This document shows positions 8,849 to 23,400 of a stretch of 64,000 nt of DNA, piece after piece; position 1 is the first letter of the stretch, and each line of letters starts with the position of its first letter. The stretch comes from Paratinospora sagittata (taxonomy: Eukaryota; Streptophyta; Magnoliopsida; Ranunculales; Menispermaceae). The stretch spans positions 21,088,001 to 21,152,000 of the forward strand of contig CM069607.1 of the NCBI GenBank assembly GCA_035771175.1, written 5' to 3'. A program made the translations under genes and the position numbers. The notes under the pieces were generated by a model. The model was not told where the DNA came from. It saw only the letters and a program-made list of their open reading frames with translations, and did not search any database.

Positions 8849-10892
8849 GGGACAAGTTAACGAAAAGTAACTTAAAGCACCTAGTTTAGTAGATCCTTCT
8901 TTCCTCCTTCAAATACATTTTTAAATCACTAAAATCGGAGTTAAAACAAAAAACGTTAGTTTCATTTAAATTTTACCTTTCGATTGCGGAACTTATACAT
9001 TGTTCGGTAAACAATCAGTAAGTAAACTTTCCACTAGTATAACTTTTAAGTTTTAACTTGAATTTGAGTAATTCAAATTGCGCTGCAAAGCAAAAGAGAA
9101 GATGTAAAAACTCATTTGCTGTAACTTACTTTTCGAACACCGATGATCGGTCAAGGTTGATTAATACTTTAAATATTTAAAGGCAACGGGACCGGTTACG
9201 GGTTACCGAAAAGTAACTTAAAGCACCTAGTTTACTAGATATTCTTTTCTTCTTTCCAACTCATATTAAATAACTAAAATAAGTGTTAAAACGATAATGT
9301 TAGGGTAATTTTAAGTTTACTTATCGATTGCTGAAATGATACATCGTTTGGTAAATAATCGGTAAGTAAACTTTAAATAACCATAACTTTTTCGTTTTAA
9401 CTCTGATTTGAGTAATTGGAAATGCGGTAGAAAGAGGAAAAGAAGATCTAAAAGCTTATTGCATTAACTTATATTAGAATCACTGGTAACCGATCATGGT
9501 TGACTAATTCTTTGATCATTTAAAAGCAACAGGACAAGTTAACGAAAAGTAACTTAAAGCACCAAGTTTACAAGATCCAAATTTCCTCTTTCAAATACAT
9601 TTTTAAATCACTAAAATCGGAGTTAAAACAAACAACGTTAGTTTCATTTGAGTTTTAGCTTTCGATTGCGAAAATTATACATTGTTCGGTAAACAGTCAG
9701 TAAGTAAACTTCGATTAGCATAACTTTTTAGTTTTAACTTGAAATTGAGTAATTCAAACTGCACTGTAAAGCAGAAGAAAAGATCTACAAACTCATTTGC
9801 TTTAACTTACTTTTCGATCACCGATGACCGGCCAACGTTGATTAATATTTTAAATATTTAATAGCAACGGGACCGGTTACGGGTTACCGAAAAGTAAGTT
9901 AAAGCACCTAGTTTACTAGATATTATTTTCTTCTTTCCAACTCATATTAAATAACTAAAATAAGTGTTGAAACGATAACGTAAGGGTAATTGGAGGTTTA
10001 CTTATCGATTGCCGAAATGATACATCGTTTGGTAAATAATCGGAAAGTAAACTTTAAATAACCATAACTTTTTCGTTTTAACTCTGATTTGAGTAATTGG
10101 AAATGCGGTAGAAAGAGGAAAAAAAGATCTAAAAGTTTATTGCGTTAACTTATATTAGAATCACTAGTAGCCGATCATGGTTGACTAGTTCTTTGATCAT
10201 TTAAAAGCAACGGGATAAGTTAACGAAAAGTAACATAAAGCACCTAGTTTACTAGATCGTTCTTTCCTCCTTCAAATACATTTTTAAATCACTAAAATCG
10301 GAGTTAAAACAAAAAACGTTAGTTTCATTTGAATTTTAGCTTTCGATTGCGGAAATTATACATTGTTCTGTAAACAGTCAGTAAGTAAACTTTCGATTAG
10401 CGTAACTTTTTAGTTTCACTTGAATTTGAGTAATTCAAACTGCACTGTCAAGCAAAAGAAAAAATCTACAAACTCATTTGCTTTAACTTACTTTTCGATC
10501 ACCGATGACCGGCCAAGGTTGATTAATACTTTAAATACTTAATAGCAACGGGACCGGTTGCGGGTTACCGGAAAGTAACTTAAAGCACCTAGTTTACTAG
10601 ATATTCTTTTCTTGTTTCCAACTCATATTAAATAAGTAAAATAAGAGTTAAAACGATAACATTAGGGTAATTTGACGTTTACTTATCGATTGCTGAAAAG
10701 ATACATCGTTTGTTAAATAATTTGTAAGTAAACTTAAAATAACCATAACTTTTTCGTTTTAACTCTAATTTGAGTAATTGGAAATGCGGTAGAAAGAGGA
10801 AAAGAAGATCTAAAAGTTTATTGTGATAACTTCTATTAGAATCACTGGTAACCGATCATGGTTGACTAATTCTTTGATCATTAAAAAGCAAC
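8849..10892 (+). repeat. Older 6-monomer higher-order unit, copy 1
   Basis: Starts are A 8849, B 9188, A 9531, B 9869, A 10212, B 10550. The unit is matched at +2044/+2045 with visibly more point differences than the other blocks. Shared markers are an A with ctttccactagtataac (ctttccattagtataac in the copy), an A with gatgtaaaaactcatttgctg, and a B with tattattttcttc and gggtaattggagg (gggtaattggtgg in the copy). Confidence 0.8.
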
Positions 10893-12938
10893 GGGACAAG
10901 TTAACGAAAAGTAATTTAAAGCACCTAGTTTAGTAGATCCTTCTTTCCTCCTTCAAATACATTTTTAAATCACTAAAATCGGAGTTAAAACAAAAAATGT
11001 TAGTTTCACTTACATTTTACCTTTCGATTGCGGAACTTATACATTGTTCGGTAAACAATCAGTAAGTAAACTTTCCATTAGTATAACTTTTTAGTTTTAA
11101 CTTGAATTTTTGTAATTCAAATTGCGCTGCAAAGCAAAAGAGAAGATGTAAAAACTCATTTGCTGTAACTTACTTTTCGAACACCGATGATCGGTCAAGG
11201 TTGATTAATACTTTAAATATTTAAAAGCAACGGGACCGGTTACGGGTTACCGAAAAGTAACTTAAAGCACCTAGTTTACTAGATATTCTTTTCTTCTTTC
11301 CAACTCATATTAAATAACTAAAATAAGTGTTAAAACGATAATGTTAGGGTAATTTTAAGTTTACTTATCGATTGCTGAAATGATACATCGTTTGGTAAAT
11401 AATCGGTAAGTAAACTTTAAATAACCATAACTTTTTCGTTTTAACTCTGATTTGAGTAATTGAAAATGCGGTAGAAAGAGGAAAAGAAGATCTAAAAGCT
11501 TATTGCATTAACTTATATTAGAATCACTGGTAACCGATCATGGTTGACTAATTCTTTGATCATTTAAAAGCAACGGGACAAGTTAACGAAAAGTAACTTA
11601 AAGCACCTAGTTTACAAGATCCTAATTTCCTCTTTCAAATACATTTTAAAATCACTAAAATCGGAGTTAAAACAAACAACGTTTGTTTCATTTGAATTTT
11701 AGCTTTCGATGGCGGAAATTATACATTGTTCGGTAAACAGTCAGTAAGTAAACTTTCGATTAGCATAACTTTTTAGTTTTAACTTGAATTTGAGTAATTC
11801 AAACTGCACTGTAAAGCAGAAGAAAAGATCTACAAACTCATTTGCTTTAACTTACTTTTCGATCACCGATGACCGGCCAACGTTGATTAATATTTTAAAT
11901 ATTTAATAGCAACGGGACCGGTTACGGGTTTCCGAAAAGTAACTTAAAGCACCTAGTTTACTAGATATTATTTTCTTCTTTCCAATTCATATTAAATAAC
12001 TAAAATAAGTGTTGAAACGATAACGTAAGGGTAATTGGTGGTTTACTTATCGATTGCCGAAATGATACATCGTTTGGTAAATAATCAGAAAGTAAACTTT
12101 AAATAACCATAACTTTTTCGTTTTAACTCTGATTTGAGTAATTGGAAATGCGGTAGAAAAAGGAAAAGAAGATCTAAAAGTTTATTGCGTTAACTTATAT
12201 TAGAATCACTAGTAGCTGATCATGGTTGACTAGTTCTTTGATTATTTAAAAGCAACGGGACAAGTTAACGAAAAGTAACAAAAAGCACCTAGTTCACTAG
12301 ATCGTTCTTTCCTCCTTCAAATACATTTTTAAATCACTAAAATCGGAGTTAAAACTAAAAACGTTAGTTTCATTTGAATTTTAGCTTTCGATTGCGGAAA
12401 TTATACATTGTTCGGTAAACAGTCAGTAAGTAAACTTTCGATTAGCATAACTTTTTAGTTTTAACTTGAATTTGAGTAATTCAAACTGCACTGTAAAGCA
12501 GAAGAAAAAATCTACAAACTCATTTGCTTTAACTTACATTTCGATCACCGATGACCGGCCAAGGTTGATTAATACTTTAAATACTTAATAGCAACGGGAC
12601 CGGTTGCGGGTTACCGAAAAGTAACTTAAAGCACCTAGTTTACTAGATATTCTTTTCTTGTTTCCAACTCATATTAAATAAGTAAAATAAGAGTTAAAAC
12701 GATAACGTTAGGGTAATTTGAAGTTTACTTATCGATTGCTGAAATGATACATTGTTTGGTAAATAATCGGTAAGTAAACTTTAAATAACCATAATTTTTT
12801 CGTTTTAACTCTAATTTGAGTAAATGGAAATGCGGTAGAAAGAGGAAAAGAAGATCTAAAAATTTATTGCGTTAACTTCTAATAGAATCGCTGGTAACCG
12901 ATCATGGTTGACTAATTCTTTGATCATTCAAAAGCAAC
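10893..12938 (+). repeat. Older 6-monomer higher-order unit, copy 2
   Basis: Starts are A 10893, B 11232, A 11575, B 11914, A 12257, B 12596. The unit is collinear with 8849-10892. Its last B (12596) carries gaagtttacttatcgattgctgaaatgatac, different from its counterpart at 10550, so the correspondence fades at the right end. The A/B/A order of 10893-11913 returns once more at 14302-15322 (+3409). Confidence 0.8.
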
Positions 12939-14983
12939 GGGACAAGTTAACGAAAAGTAACTTAAAGCACCTAGTTTACTAGATCGTTATTTCCTCCTTC
13001 AAATACATTTTTAAATCACTAAAATCGGAGTGAAAACAAAAAACGTTAGTTTCATTTGAATTTTACCTTTTGATTGCGGAAATTATACAATGTTCGGGAA
13101 ACAGTCAGTAAGTAAACTTTTAATTACCATAACTTTTTTGTTTAAACTTGAATTTGAGTAATTCAAATTGCGCTGTAAAGCGAAAGAGAAGATCTACAAA
13201 CTCATTTGCTTTAACTTACTTTTCGATCACCGATGACCGGCCAACGTTGATTAATATTTTAAATATTTAATAGCAACGGGACCGGTTACGGGTTACCGAA
13301 AAGTAACTTAAAGCACCTAGTTTACTAGATATTATTTTCTTCTTTCCAACTCCTATTAAATAACTAAAATAAGTGTTGAAACGAAAACGTAAGGGTAATT
13401 GGAGGTTTACTTATCGATTGCCGAACTGATACATCGTTTGGTAAATAATCGGAAAGTAAACTTTAAATAACCATAACTTTTTCGTTTTAACTCTGATTTG
13501 AGTAATTGGAAATGCGGTAGAAAGAGGAAAAGAAGATCTAAAAGTTTATTGCATTAACTTATATTAGAATCACTAGTAGCCGATCATGGCTGACTAGTTC
13601 TTTGATCATTTAAAAGCAACGGGACAAGTTAACGAAAAGTAACATAAAGCACCTAGTTCACTAGATCGTTCTTTCCGCCTTCAACTACATTTTTAAATCA
13701 CTAAAATCGGAGTTAAAACAAAAAACGTTAGTTTCATTTGAATTTTACCTTTTGATTGCGGAAATTATACAATGTTCGGTAAACAGTCAGCAAGTAAACT
13801 TTCAATTACCATAACTTTTTTGTTTAAACTTGAATTTGAGTAATTCAAATTGCGCTGTAAAGCGAAAAAGAAGATCTACAAACTCATTTGCTTTAACTTA
13901 CTTTTCGATCACCGATGACCGGCCAAGGTTGATTAATACTTTAAATACTTAATAGCAATGGGACCGGTTGCGGGTTACCGAAAAGTATCTTAAAGCACCT
14001 AGTTTACTAGATATTCTTTTCTTCTTTCCAACTCATATTAAATAAGTAAAATAAGAGTTAAAACGTAACGTTAGGGTAATTTGACGTTTACTTATCGATT
14101 GCTGAAAGGATACATCGTTTGTTAAATAATTTGTAAGTAAACTTTAAATAACCATAACTTTTTCGTTTTAACTCTGATTTGAGTAATTGGAAATGCGGTA
14201 GAAAAAGGAAAAGAAGATCTAAAAGTTTATTGCGTTAACTTATATTAGAAGCACTGGTAACCGATCATGGTTAACTAATTCTTTGATCATTTAAAAGCAA
14301 CGGGACAAGTTAACGAAAAGTAACTTAAAGCACCTAGTTTAGTAGATCCTTCTTTCCTCCTTCAAATACATTTTTAAATCACTAAAATCGGAGTTAAAAC
14401 AAAAAACGTTAGTTTCACTTAAATTTTACCTTTCGATTGCGGAACTTATACATTGTTCGGTAAACAATCAGTAAGTAAACTTTCCACTAGTATAACTTTT
14501 TAGTTTTAACTGGAATTTGAGTAATTCAAATTGCGCTGCAAAGCAAAAGAGAAGATCTAAAAACTCATTTGCTGTAACTTACTTTTCGGACACCGATGAT
14601 CGGTCAAGGTTGATTAATATTTTAAATATTTAATAGCAACAGGACCGGTTACGGGTTACCGAAAAGTAACTTAAAGCACCTAGTTTACTAGATATTCTTT
14701 TCTTCTTTCCAACTCATATTAAATAACTAAAATAAGTGTTAAAACGATAATGTTAGGGTAATTTTAAGTTTACTTATCGATTGCTGAAATGATACATCGT
14801 TTGGTAAATAATCGGTAAGTAAACTTTAAATAACTATAACTTTTTCGTTTTAACTCTGATTTGAGTAATTGGAAATGCGGTAGAAAGAGGAAAAGAAGAT
14901 CTAAAAGTTTATTGCATTAACTTATATTAGAATTACTGGTAACCGATCATGGTTGACTAATTCTTTGATCATTTAAAAGCAAC
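12939..14983 (+). repeat. Mixed dimers between higher-order blocks
   Basis: Starts are A 12939, B 13278, A 13621, B 13960, A 14302, B 14641. A 12939 and A 13621 share accttttgattgcgg and ttttttgtttaaacttg with A 4074 and A 6120. B 13278 resembles B 9869 and B 11914 (tattattttcttc). A 14302 and B 14641 resemble A 8849 and B 9188. The stretch looks like a reshuffle of neighbouring variants. Confidence 0.8.
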
Positions 14984-17705
14984 GGGACAAGTTAACGAAA
15001 AGTAACTTAAATCAGCTAGTTTACAAGATCCTAATTTCCTCTTTCAAATACTTTTTTAAATCACTAGAATCGGAGTTAAAACAAACAACGTTAGTTTCAT
15101 TTGAATTTTAGCTTTCGATTGCGGAAATTATACATTGTTCGGTAAACAGTCAGTAAGTAAACTTTCGATTAGCATAACTTTTTAGTTTTAACTTGAATTT
15201 GAGTAATTCAAACTGCACTGTAAAGCAGAAGAAAAGATCTACAAACTCATTTGCTTTAACGAACTTTTCGATCACCGATGACCGGTCAAGGTTGATTAAT
15301 ACTTTAAATATTTAATAGCAACGGGACCGGTTACAGGTTACCGAAAAGTAACTTAAAGCACCTAGTTGACTAGATATTCTTTTCTTCATTCCAAGTCATT
15401 AAATAACTAAAATAAGAGTTAAAACGATAACGTTAAGGTAATTTGACGTTTACTTATCGATTGCTGAAGGGATACATCGTTTGATAAATAATCTGTAAGT
15501 AAACTTTAAATAACCATAACTTTTTCGTTTTAACTCTGATTTGAGTAATTGGAAATGCGGTAGAAAGAGGAAAAGAAGATCTAAAAGTTTATTGCGATAA
15601 CTTATATTAGAATCACTTGTAACCGATCATGGTTGACTAATTCTTTGATCATTTAAAAACAGCGGGACAAGTTAACGAAAAGTAATTTAAAGCACCTAGT
15701 TTAGTAGATCCTTCTTTCCTCCTTCAAATACATTTTTAAATCACTAAAATTGGAGTTAAAACAAAAAACGTTAGTTTCATTTGAATTTTACCTTTCGATT
15801 GCGGAAATTATACACTGTTCGGTAAACAATTAGTAAGTAAACTTTCAATTACAATAACTTTTTAGTTTTAACTTGAATTTGAGTAATTCAAATTGCGCTG
15901 TAAAGCAAAATAGAAGATCTACAAACTCATTTGCTTTAACTTACTTTTCGATCACCAACGACCGGTCAAGGTTGATTAATACTTTAAAAATTTAATAGCA
16001 ACGGAACCGGTTACAGGTTACCGAAAAGTAACTTAAAGCACCTTGATTACTAGATATTCTTTTCTTCTTTCCAACTCATTAAATAACTAAAATAAGAGTT
16101 AAAACGATATCGTTAGGGTAATTTGAAGTTTACTTATCGATTGCTGAAATGATACATCGTTTGGTAAATAATCGGTAAGTAAACTTTAAATAACCATAAT
16201 TTTTTCGTTTTAACTCTAATTTGAGTAATTGGAAATGCGGTAGAAAGAGGAAAAGAAGATCTAAAAATTTATTGCGTTAACTTATATTAGAATCGCTGGT
16301 AACCGATCATGGTTGACTAATTCTTTGATCATTTAAAAGCAACGGGACAAGTTAACGAAAAGTAACTTAAAGCACCTAGTTTAGTAGATCCTTCTTTCCT
16401 CCTTCAAATACATTTTTAAATCACTAAAATCGGAGTTAAAACCAAAAACATTAGTGTCATTTGAGTATTACCTTTCGATTGCGGAATTTATACAATGTTC
16501 GGTAAAGAGTCAGTAAGTAAACTTTCAAATACCATAACTTTTTAGTTTTAACTTGAATTTGAGTAATTCAAATTGCGCTGTAAAGCAAAAGAGAAGATCT
16601 ACAAACACATTTGCTTTAACTTACTTTTCGATCAACGATGACCGGTCAAGGTTGATTAATACTTTAAATATTTAATAGCAACGGGACCGGTTACGGGTTA
16701 CCGAAAAGTAACTTAAAGCCCCTAGTTCACTAGATATTCTTTTGTTCTTTCCAACTCATATTAAATAACTAAAATAAGTGTTAAAACGATAACGTTAGGG
16801 TAATTTGAAGTTTACTTATCGATTGCCGAAATGATACATCGTTTGGTAAATAATCGGTAAGTAAACTTTAAATAACCGTAACTTTTTCATTTTAACTCTG
16901 AATTGAGTAATTGGAAATGCGGTAGAAAGAGGAAAAGAAGATCTAAAAGTTTATTACGTTAACTTATATTAGAATCACTGGTAACCGATCATGGTTGACT
17001 AGTTCTTTGATCATTTAAAAGCAACGGGACAAGTTAACGAAAAGTAACTTAAAGCACCTAGTTTACTAGATCCTTCTTTCCTTCTTCAAATACATTTTTA
17101 AATCCCTAAAATCGGAGTTAAAACAAAAAGCGTTAGTTTCATTCGAATTTTAGCTTTCGATTGCGGAAATTATACATTGTTCGGTAAACAGTCAGTAAGT
17201 AAACTTTCGATTACCATAACTTTTTAGTTTTAACTTGAATTTGAGTAATTCAAATTGCACTGTAAAGCAGTAGAACAAATCTACAAACTCATTTGCTTTA
17301 ACGAACTTTTCGATCACCGATGACCGGTCAAGGTTGATTAATACTTTAAATATTTAATAGCAACGGTACCGGTTACAGGTTACCGAAAAGTAACTTAAAG
17401 CACCTAGTTTACTAGATATTCTTTTCTTCATTCCAACTCATTAAATAACTAAAATAAGAGTTAAAACGATAACGTTAGGGTAATTTTAAGTTTACTTATC
17501 GATTGCTGAAATGATACATCGTTTGGTAAATAATCGGTAAGTAAACTTTAAATAACTATAACTTTTTCTTTTTAACTCTGATTTGAGTAATTGGAAATGC
17601 GGTAGAAAGAGGAAAAGAAGATCTAAAAGTTTATTGCATTAACTTATATTAGAATTACTGGTAACCGATCATGGTTGACTAATTCTTTGATCATTTAAAA
17701 GCAAC
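14984..17705 (+). repeat. 8-monomer higher-order unit, copy 1
   Basis: Starts are A 14984, B 15323, A 15664, B 16003, A 16344, B 16683, A 17026, B 17365. It is repeated at +2722 to +2724. Markers are aaatcagctagtttacaag (A 14984 and 17706), aaaacagcgggacaag (A 15664 and 18388), aaaccaaaaacattagtgtc (A 16344 and 19068) and gcagtagaacaaatctac (A 17026 and 19750). The exception is B 15323: its counterpart at 18045 is a different variant, while B 20089 is nearly identical to it. Confidence 0.85.
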
Positions 17706-20429
17706 GGGACAAGTTAACGAAAAGTAACTTAAATCAGCTAGTTTACAAGATCCTAATTTCCTCTTTCAAATACATTTTTAAATCACTAAAATCGGAGTTA
17801 AAACAAACAACGTTAGTTTCAATTGAATTTTAGCTTTCGATTGCAGAAATTATACATTGTTCGGTAAACAGTCAGTAAGTAAACTTTCGATTAGCATAAC
17901 TTTTTAGTTTTAACTTGAATTTGAGTAATTCAAACTGCACTGTAAAGCAGAAGAAAAGATCTACAAACTCATTTGCTTTAACTTACTTTTCGATCACCGA
18001 TGACCGGTCAAGGTTGATTAATATTTTAAATATTTAATAGCAACGGGACCGGTTACGGGTTACCGAAAAGTAATTTAAAGCACCTAGTTTACTAGATATT
18101 CTTTTCTTCTTTCCAACTCGTATTAAATAGCTAAAATAAGTGTTGAAACGATAACGTAAGGGTAATTTGACGTTTACTTATCGATTGCTGAAAAGATACA
18201 TCGTTTGTTAAATAATTTGTAAGTAAACTTTAAATAACCATAACTTTTTCGTTTTAACTCTGATTTGAGTAATTGGAAATGCGGTAGAAAGAGGAAAAGA
18301 ATATCTAAAAGTTTATTGCGATAACTTATATTAGAATCACTGGTAACCGATCATGGTTGACTAATTCTTTGATCATTTAAAAACAGCGGGACAAGTTAAC
18401 GAAAAGTAATTTAAAGCACCTAGTTTAGTAGATCCTTCTTTCCTCCTTCAAATACATTTTTAAATAACTAAAATTGGAGTTAAAACAAAAAACGTTAGTT
18501 TCATTTGAATTTTACCTTTCGATTGCGGAAATTATACACTGTTCGGTAAACAATTAGTAAGTAAACTTTCAATTACAATAACTTTTTAGTTTTAACTTGA
18601 ATTTGAGTAATTCAAATTGCGCTGTAAAGCAAAATAGAAGATCTACAAACTCATTTGCTTTAACTTACTTTTCGATCACCAACGACCGGTCAAGGTTGAT
18701 TAATACTTTAAAAATTTAATAGCAACGGGACCGGTTACAGGTTACCGAAAAGTAACTTAAAGCACCTTGATTACTAGATATTCTTTTCTTCTTTCCAACT
18801 CATTAAATAACTAATATAAGAGTTAAAACGATATCGTTAGGGTAATTTGAAGTTTACTTATCGATTCCTGAAATGATACATCGTTTGGTAAATAATCGGT
18901 AAGTAAACTTTAAATAACCATAATTTTTTCGTTTTAACTCTAATTTGAGTAATTGGAAATGCGGTAGAAAGAGGAAAAGAAGATCTAAAATTTTATTGCG
19001 TTAACTTATATTAGAATCGCTGGTAACCGATCATGGTTGACTAATTCTTTGATCATTTAAAAGCAACGGGACAAGTTAACGAAAAGTAACTTAAAGCACC
19101 TAGTTTAGTAGATCCTTCTTTCCTCCTTCAAATACATTTTTAAATCACTAAAATCGGAGTTAAAACCAAAAACATTAGTGTCATTTGAGTATTACCTTTC
19201 GATTGCGGAATTTATACAATGTTCGGTAAAGAGTCAGTAAGTAAACTTTCAATTACCATAACTTTTTAGTTTTAACTTGAATTTGAGTAATTCAAATTGC
19301 GCTGTAAAGCAAAAGAGAAGATTTACAAACACATTTGCTTTAACTTACTTTTCGATCACCGATGACCGGTCAAGGTTGATTAATACTTTAAATATTTAAT
19401 AGCAACGGGACCGGTTACGGGTTACCGAAAAGTAACTTAAAGCACCTAGTTCACTAGATATTCTTTTGTTCTTTCCAACTCATATTAAATAACTAAAATA
19501 AGTGTTAAAACGATAACGTTAGGGTAATTTGAAGTTTACTTATCGATTGCCGAAATGATACATCGTTTGGTAAATAATCGGTAAGTAAACTTTAAATAAC
19601 CGTAACTTTTTCATTTTAACTCTGAATTGAGTAATTGGAAATGCGGTAGAAAGAGGAAAAGAAGATCTAAAAGTTTATTACGTTAACTTATATTAGAATC
19701 ACTGGTAACCGATCATGGTTGACTAGTTCTTTGATCATTTAAAAGCAACGGGACAAGTTAACGAAAAGTAACTTAAAGCACCTAGTTTACTAGATCCTTC
19801 TTTCCTTCTTCAAATACATTTTTAAATCCCTAAAATCGGAGTTAAAACAAAAAACGTTAGTTTCATTTGAATTTTAGCTTTCGATTGCGGAAATTATACA
19901 TTGTTCGGTAAACAGTCAGTAAGTAAACTTTCGATTACCATAACTTTTTAGTTTTAACTTGAATTTGAGTAATTCAAATTGCACTGTAAAGCAGTAGAAC
20001 AAATCTACAAACTCATTTGCTTTAACGAACTTTTCGATCACCGATGACCGGTCAAGGTTGATTAATACTTTAAATATTTAATAGCAACGGGACCGGTTAC
20101 AGGTTACCGAAAAGTAACTTAAAGCACCTAGTTGACTAGATATTCTTTTCTTCATTCCAAGTCATTAAATAACTAAAATAAGAGTTAAAACGATAACGTT
20201 AAGGTAATTTGACGTTTACTTATCGATTGCTGAAGGGATACATCGTTTGATAAATAATCTGTAAGTAAACTTTAAATAACCATAACTTTTTCGTTTTAAC
20301 TCTGATTTGAGTAATTGGAAATGCGGTAGAAAGAGGAAAAGAAGATCTAAAAGTTTATTGCGTTAACTTATATTAGAATCACTGGTAACCGATCATGGTT
20401 GACTAATTCTTTGATCATTTAAAAGCAAC
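17706..20429 (+). repeat. 8-monomer higher-order unit, copy 2
   Basis: Starts are A 17706, B 18045, A 18388, B 18727, A 19068, B 19407, A 19750, B 20089. It repeats 14984-17705, except that B 18045 (ctcgtattaaatagctaaaataagtg) replaces the expected variant. The last B (20089) matches B 15323 (agttgactag, ccaagtcatt, cgttaaggtaatttgacg) better than its positional partner B 17365. Monomers from 19068 onward also start the 8,851-bp unit, so the two duplications are nested. Confidence 0.85.
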
Positions 20430-23400
20430 GGGACAAGTTAACGAAAAGTAACCTAAAGCACCTAGTTTACTAGATCCCTCTTTCCTCCTTCAAATACATT
20501 TTTAAATCACTAAAATCGGAGTTAAAATAAAAAATGTTAGTTTCATTTGAATTTTACCTTTCGATTACGGAAATTATACACTGTTCTGTAAACAATCAGT
20601 AAGTAAACTTTCAATTACCATAACTTTTTAGTTTTAACTTGAATTTGAGTAATTCAAATTGCGTTGTAAAGCGAAAGAGAAGATCTACAAACTCATTTGA
20701 TTTAACTTACTTTTCGATCACCGATGGCCGGTCAAGGTTGATTAATACTTTAAATATTTAATAGCAACGGGACCGGTTAGGGGTTACCGAAAAGTAACTT
20801 AAAGCACCTTGATTACTAGATATTCTTTTCTTCTTTCCAACTCATTAAATAACTAAAATAAGAGTTAAAACGATATCGTTAGGGTAATTTTAAGTTTGCT
20901 TATCGATTGCTGAAATGATACATCGTCCGGTAAATAATCGGTAAGTAAACTTTAAATAACCATAATTTTTTCGTTTTAACTCTGATTTGAGTAATTGGAA
21001 ATGCGGTTGAAAGAGGAAAAGAAGATCTAAAAATTTATTGCGTTAACTTATATTAGAATCGCTAGTAACCGATCATGGTTGACTAATTCTTTGATCATTT
21101 AAAAGCAACAGGACAAGTTAACGAAAAGTAACTTAAAGCACCTAGTTTAGTAGATCCTTCTTTCCTCCATCAAATACATTTTTAAATCACTAAAATCAGA
21201 GTTAAAACAAAAAACATTAGTGTCATTTGAATATTACCTTTCAATTGCGGAATTTATACAATGTTCGGTAAAGAGACAGTAAGTAAACTTTCAATTACCA
21301 TAACTTTTTAGTTTTAACTTGAATTTGAGTAATTCAAATTGCGCTGTAAAGCAAAAGAGAAGATCTACAAACACATTTGCTTTAACTCACTTTTCGATCA
21401 CCGATGACCGGTCAAGGTTGATTAATACTTTAAATATTTAATAGCAACGGGACCGGTTACGGGTTACCGAAAAGTAACTTAAAGCACCTAGTTCACTAGA
21501 TATTCTTTTCTTCTTTCCAACTCATATTAAATAACTAAAATAAGAGTTAAAACGATAACGTTAGGGTGATTTGAAGTTTACTTATCGATTGCCGAAATGA
21601 TACATCGTTTGGTGAATAATCGGTAAGTAAACTTTAAATAATCGTAACTTTTTCATTTTAACTCTGAATTGAGTAATCGGAAATGTGGTAGAAAGAGGAA
21701 AAGAAGATCTAAAAGTTTGTTGCGTTAACTTATATTAGAATCACTGGTAACCGATCATGGTTGACTAGTTCTTTGATCATTTAAAAGCAACGGGACAAGT
21801 TAACGAAAAGTAACTTAAAGTACCTAGTTTACTAGATCGTTCTTTCCTCCTTCAAATACATTTTTAAATCACTAAAATCAGAGTTAAAACAAAAAAACGT
21901 TAGTTTCATTTGAATTTTACCTTTTCATTGCAGAAATTGTACAATGTTCGGTAAACAGTCAGTAAGTAAACTTTCAATTGCCATAACTTTTTTGTTTAAA
22001 CTTGAATTTGAGTAATTCAAATTGCGCTGTAAAGTGAAAGAGAAGATCTACAAACTCATTTGCTTTAACTTACTTTTCGATCACCGATGACCGGCCAAAG
22101 TTGATTAATACTTTAAATACTTAATAGCAACGGGACCGGTTGTGGGTTACCGAAAAGTAACTTAAAGCACCTAGTTGACTAGATATTCTTTTCTTCTTTC
22201 CAACTCATATTAAATAAGTAAAATAAGAGTTAAAACGATAATGTTAGGGTAATTTGACGTTTACTTATCGATTGCTGAAGGGATACATCGTTTGTTCAAT
22301 AATCTGTAAGTAAACTTTAAATAACCATAACTTTTTCGTTTTAACTCTGATTTGAGTAAATGGAAATGCGGTAGAAAGAGGAAAAGTAGATCTAAAAGTT
22401 TATTGCGTTAACTTATATTAGAATCACTAGTAACCGATCATGGTTGACTAATTCTTTGATCATTTAAAAGCAACGGGACAGGTTAATGAAAAGTAACTTA
22501 AAGCACCTTGTTTACTAGATCGTTCTTTCCTCCTTCAAATACATTTTTAAATCACTAAAATCGGATTTAAAACAAAAAACGTTAGTTTCATTTGAATTTT
22601 ACCTTTCGATTGTGAAAATTATACAATGTTCGGTAAACAGTCAGTAAGTAAACTTTCAATGACAATAACTTTTTTGTTTAAACTTGAATTTGAGTAATTC
22701 AAATTGCGCTGTAAAGCGAAAGAGAAGATCTACAAACTCATTTACTTTAACTTACTTTTCGATCACCGATGACCGGCCAAGGTTGATTAATACTTTAAAT
22801 ACTTAATAGCAACGGGACCGGTTACAGGTTACCTAAAAGTAACTTAAAGCACCTAGTTTACTAGATATTCTTTTCTTCTTTCCAACTCATATTAAATAAG
22901 TAAAATAAGAGTTAAAACGATAACGTTAGGGTAATTTGACGTTTACTTATCGATTGCTGAAAGGATACATCGTTTGTTCAATAATCTGTAAGTAAACTTT
23001 AAATAACCATAACTTTTTCGTTTTAACTCTGATTTGAGTAATTGGAAATGCGGTAGAAAGAGGAAAAGAAGATCTAAAAGTTTATTCCGTTAACTTATAT
23101 TAGAATCACAGGTAACCGATCATGGTTGACTAATTCTTTGATAATTTAAAAGCAACGGGACAAGTTAACGAAAAGTAACTTAAAGCACCTAGTTTAGTAA
23201 ATCATTCTTTCCTCCTTCAAATACATTTTTAAATCACTAAAATCGGAGTTAAAATAAAAAACGTTAGTTTCATTTGAATTTTACCTTTCGATTGCGAATA
23301 TTATACACTGTTCGATAAACAGTCAGTAAGTAAACTTTCAATTACCATAACTTTTTTGTTTAAACTTGAATTTGAGTAATTCAAATTGCGCTGTAAAGTG

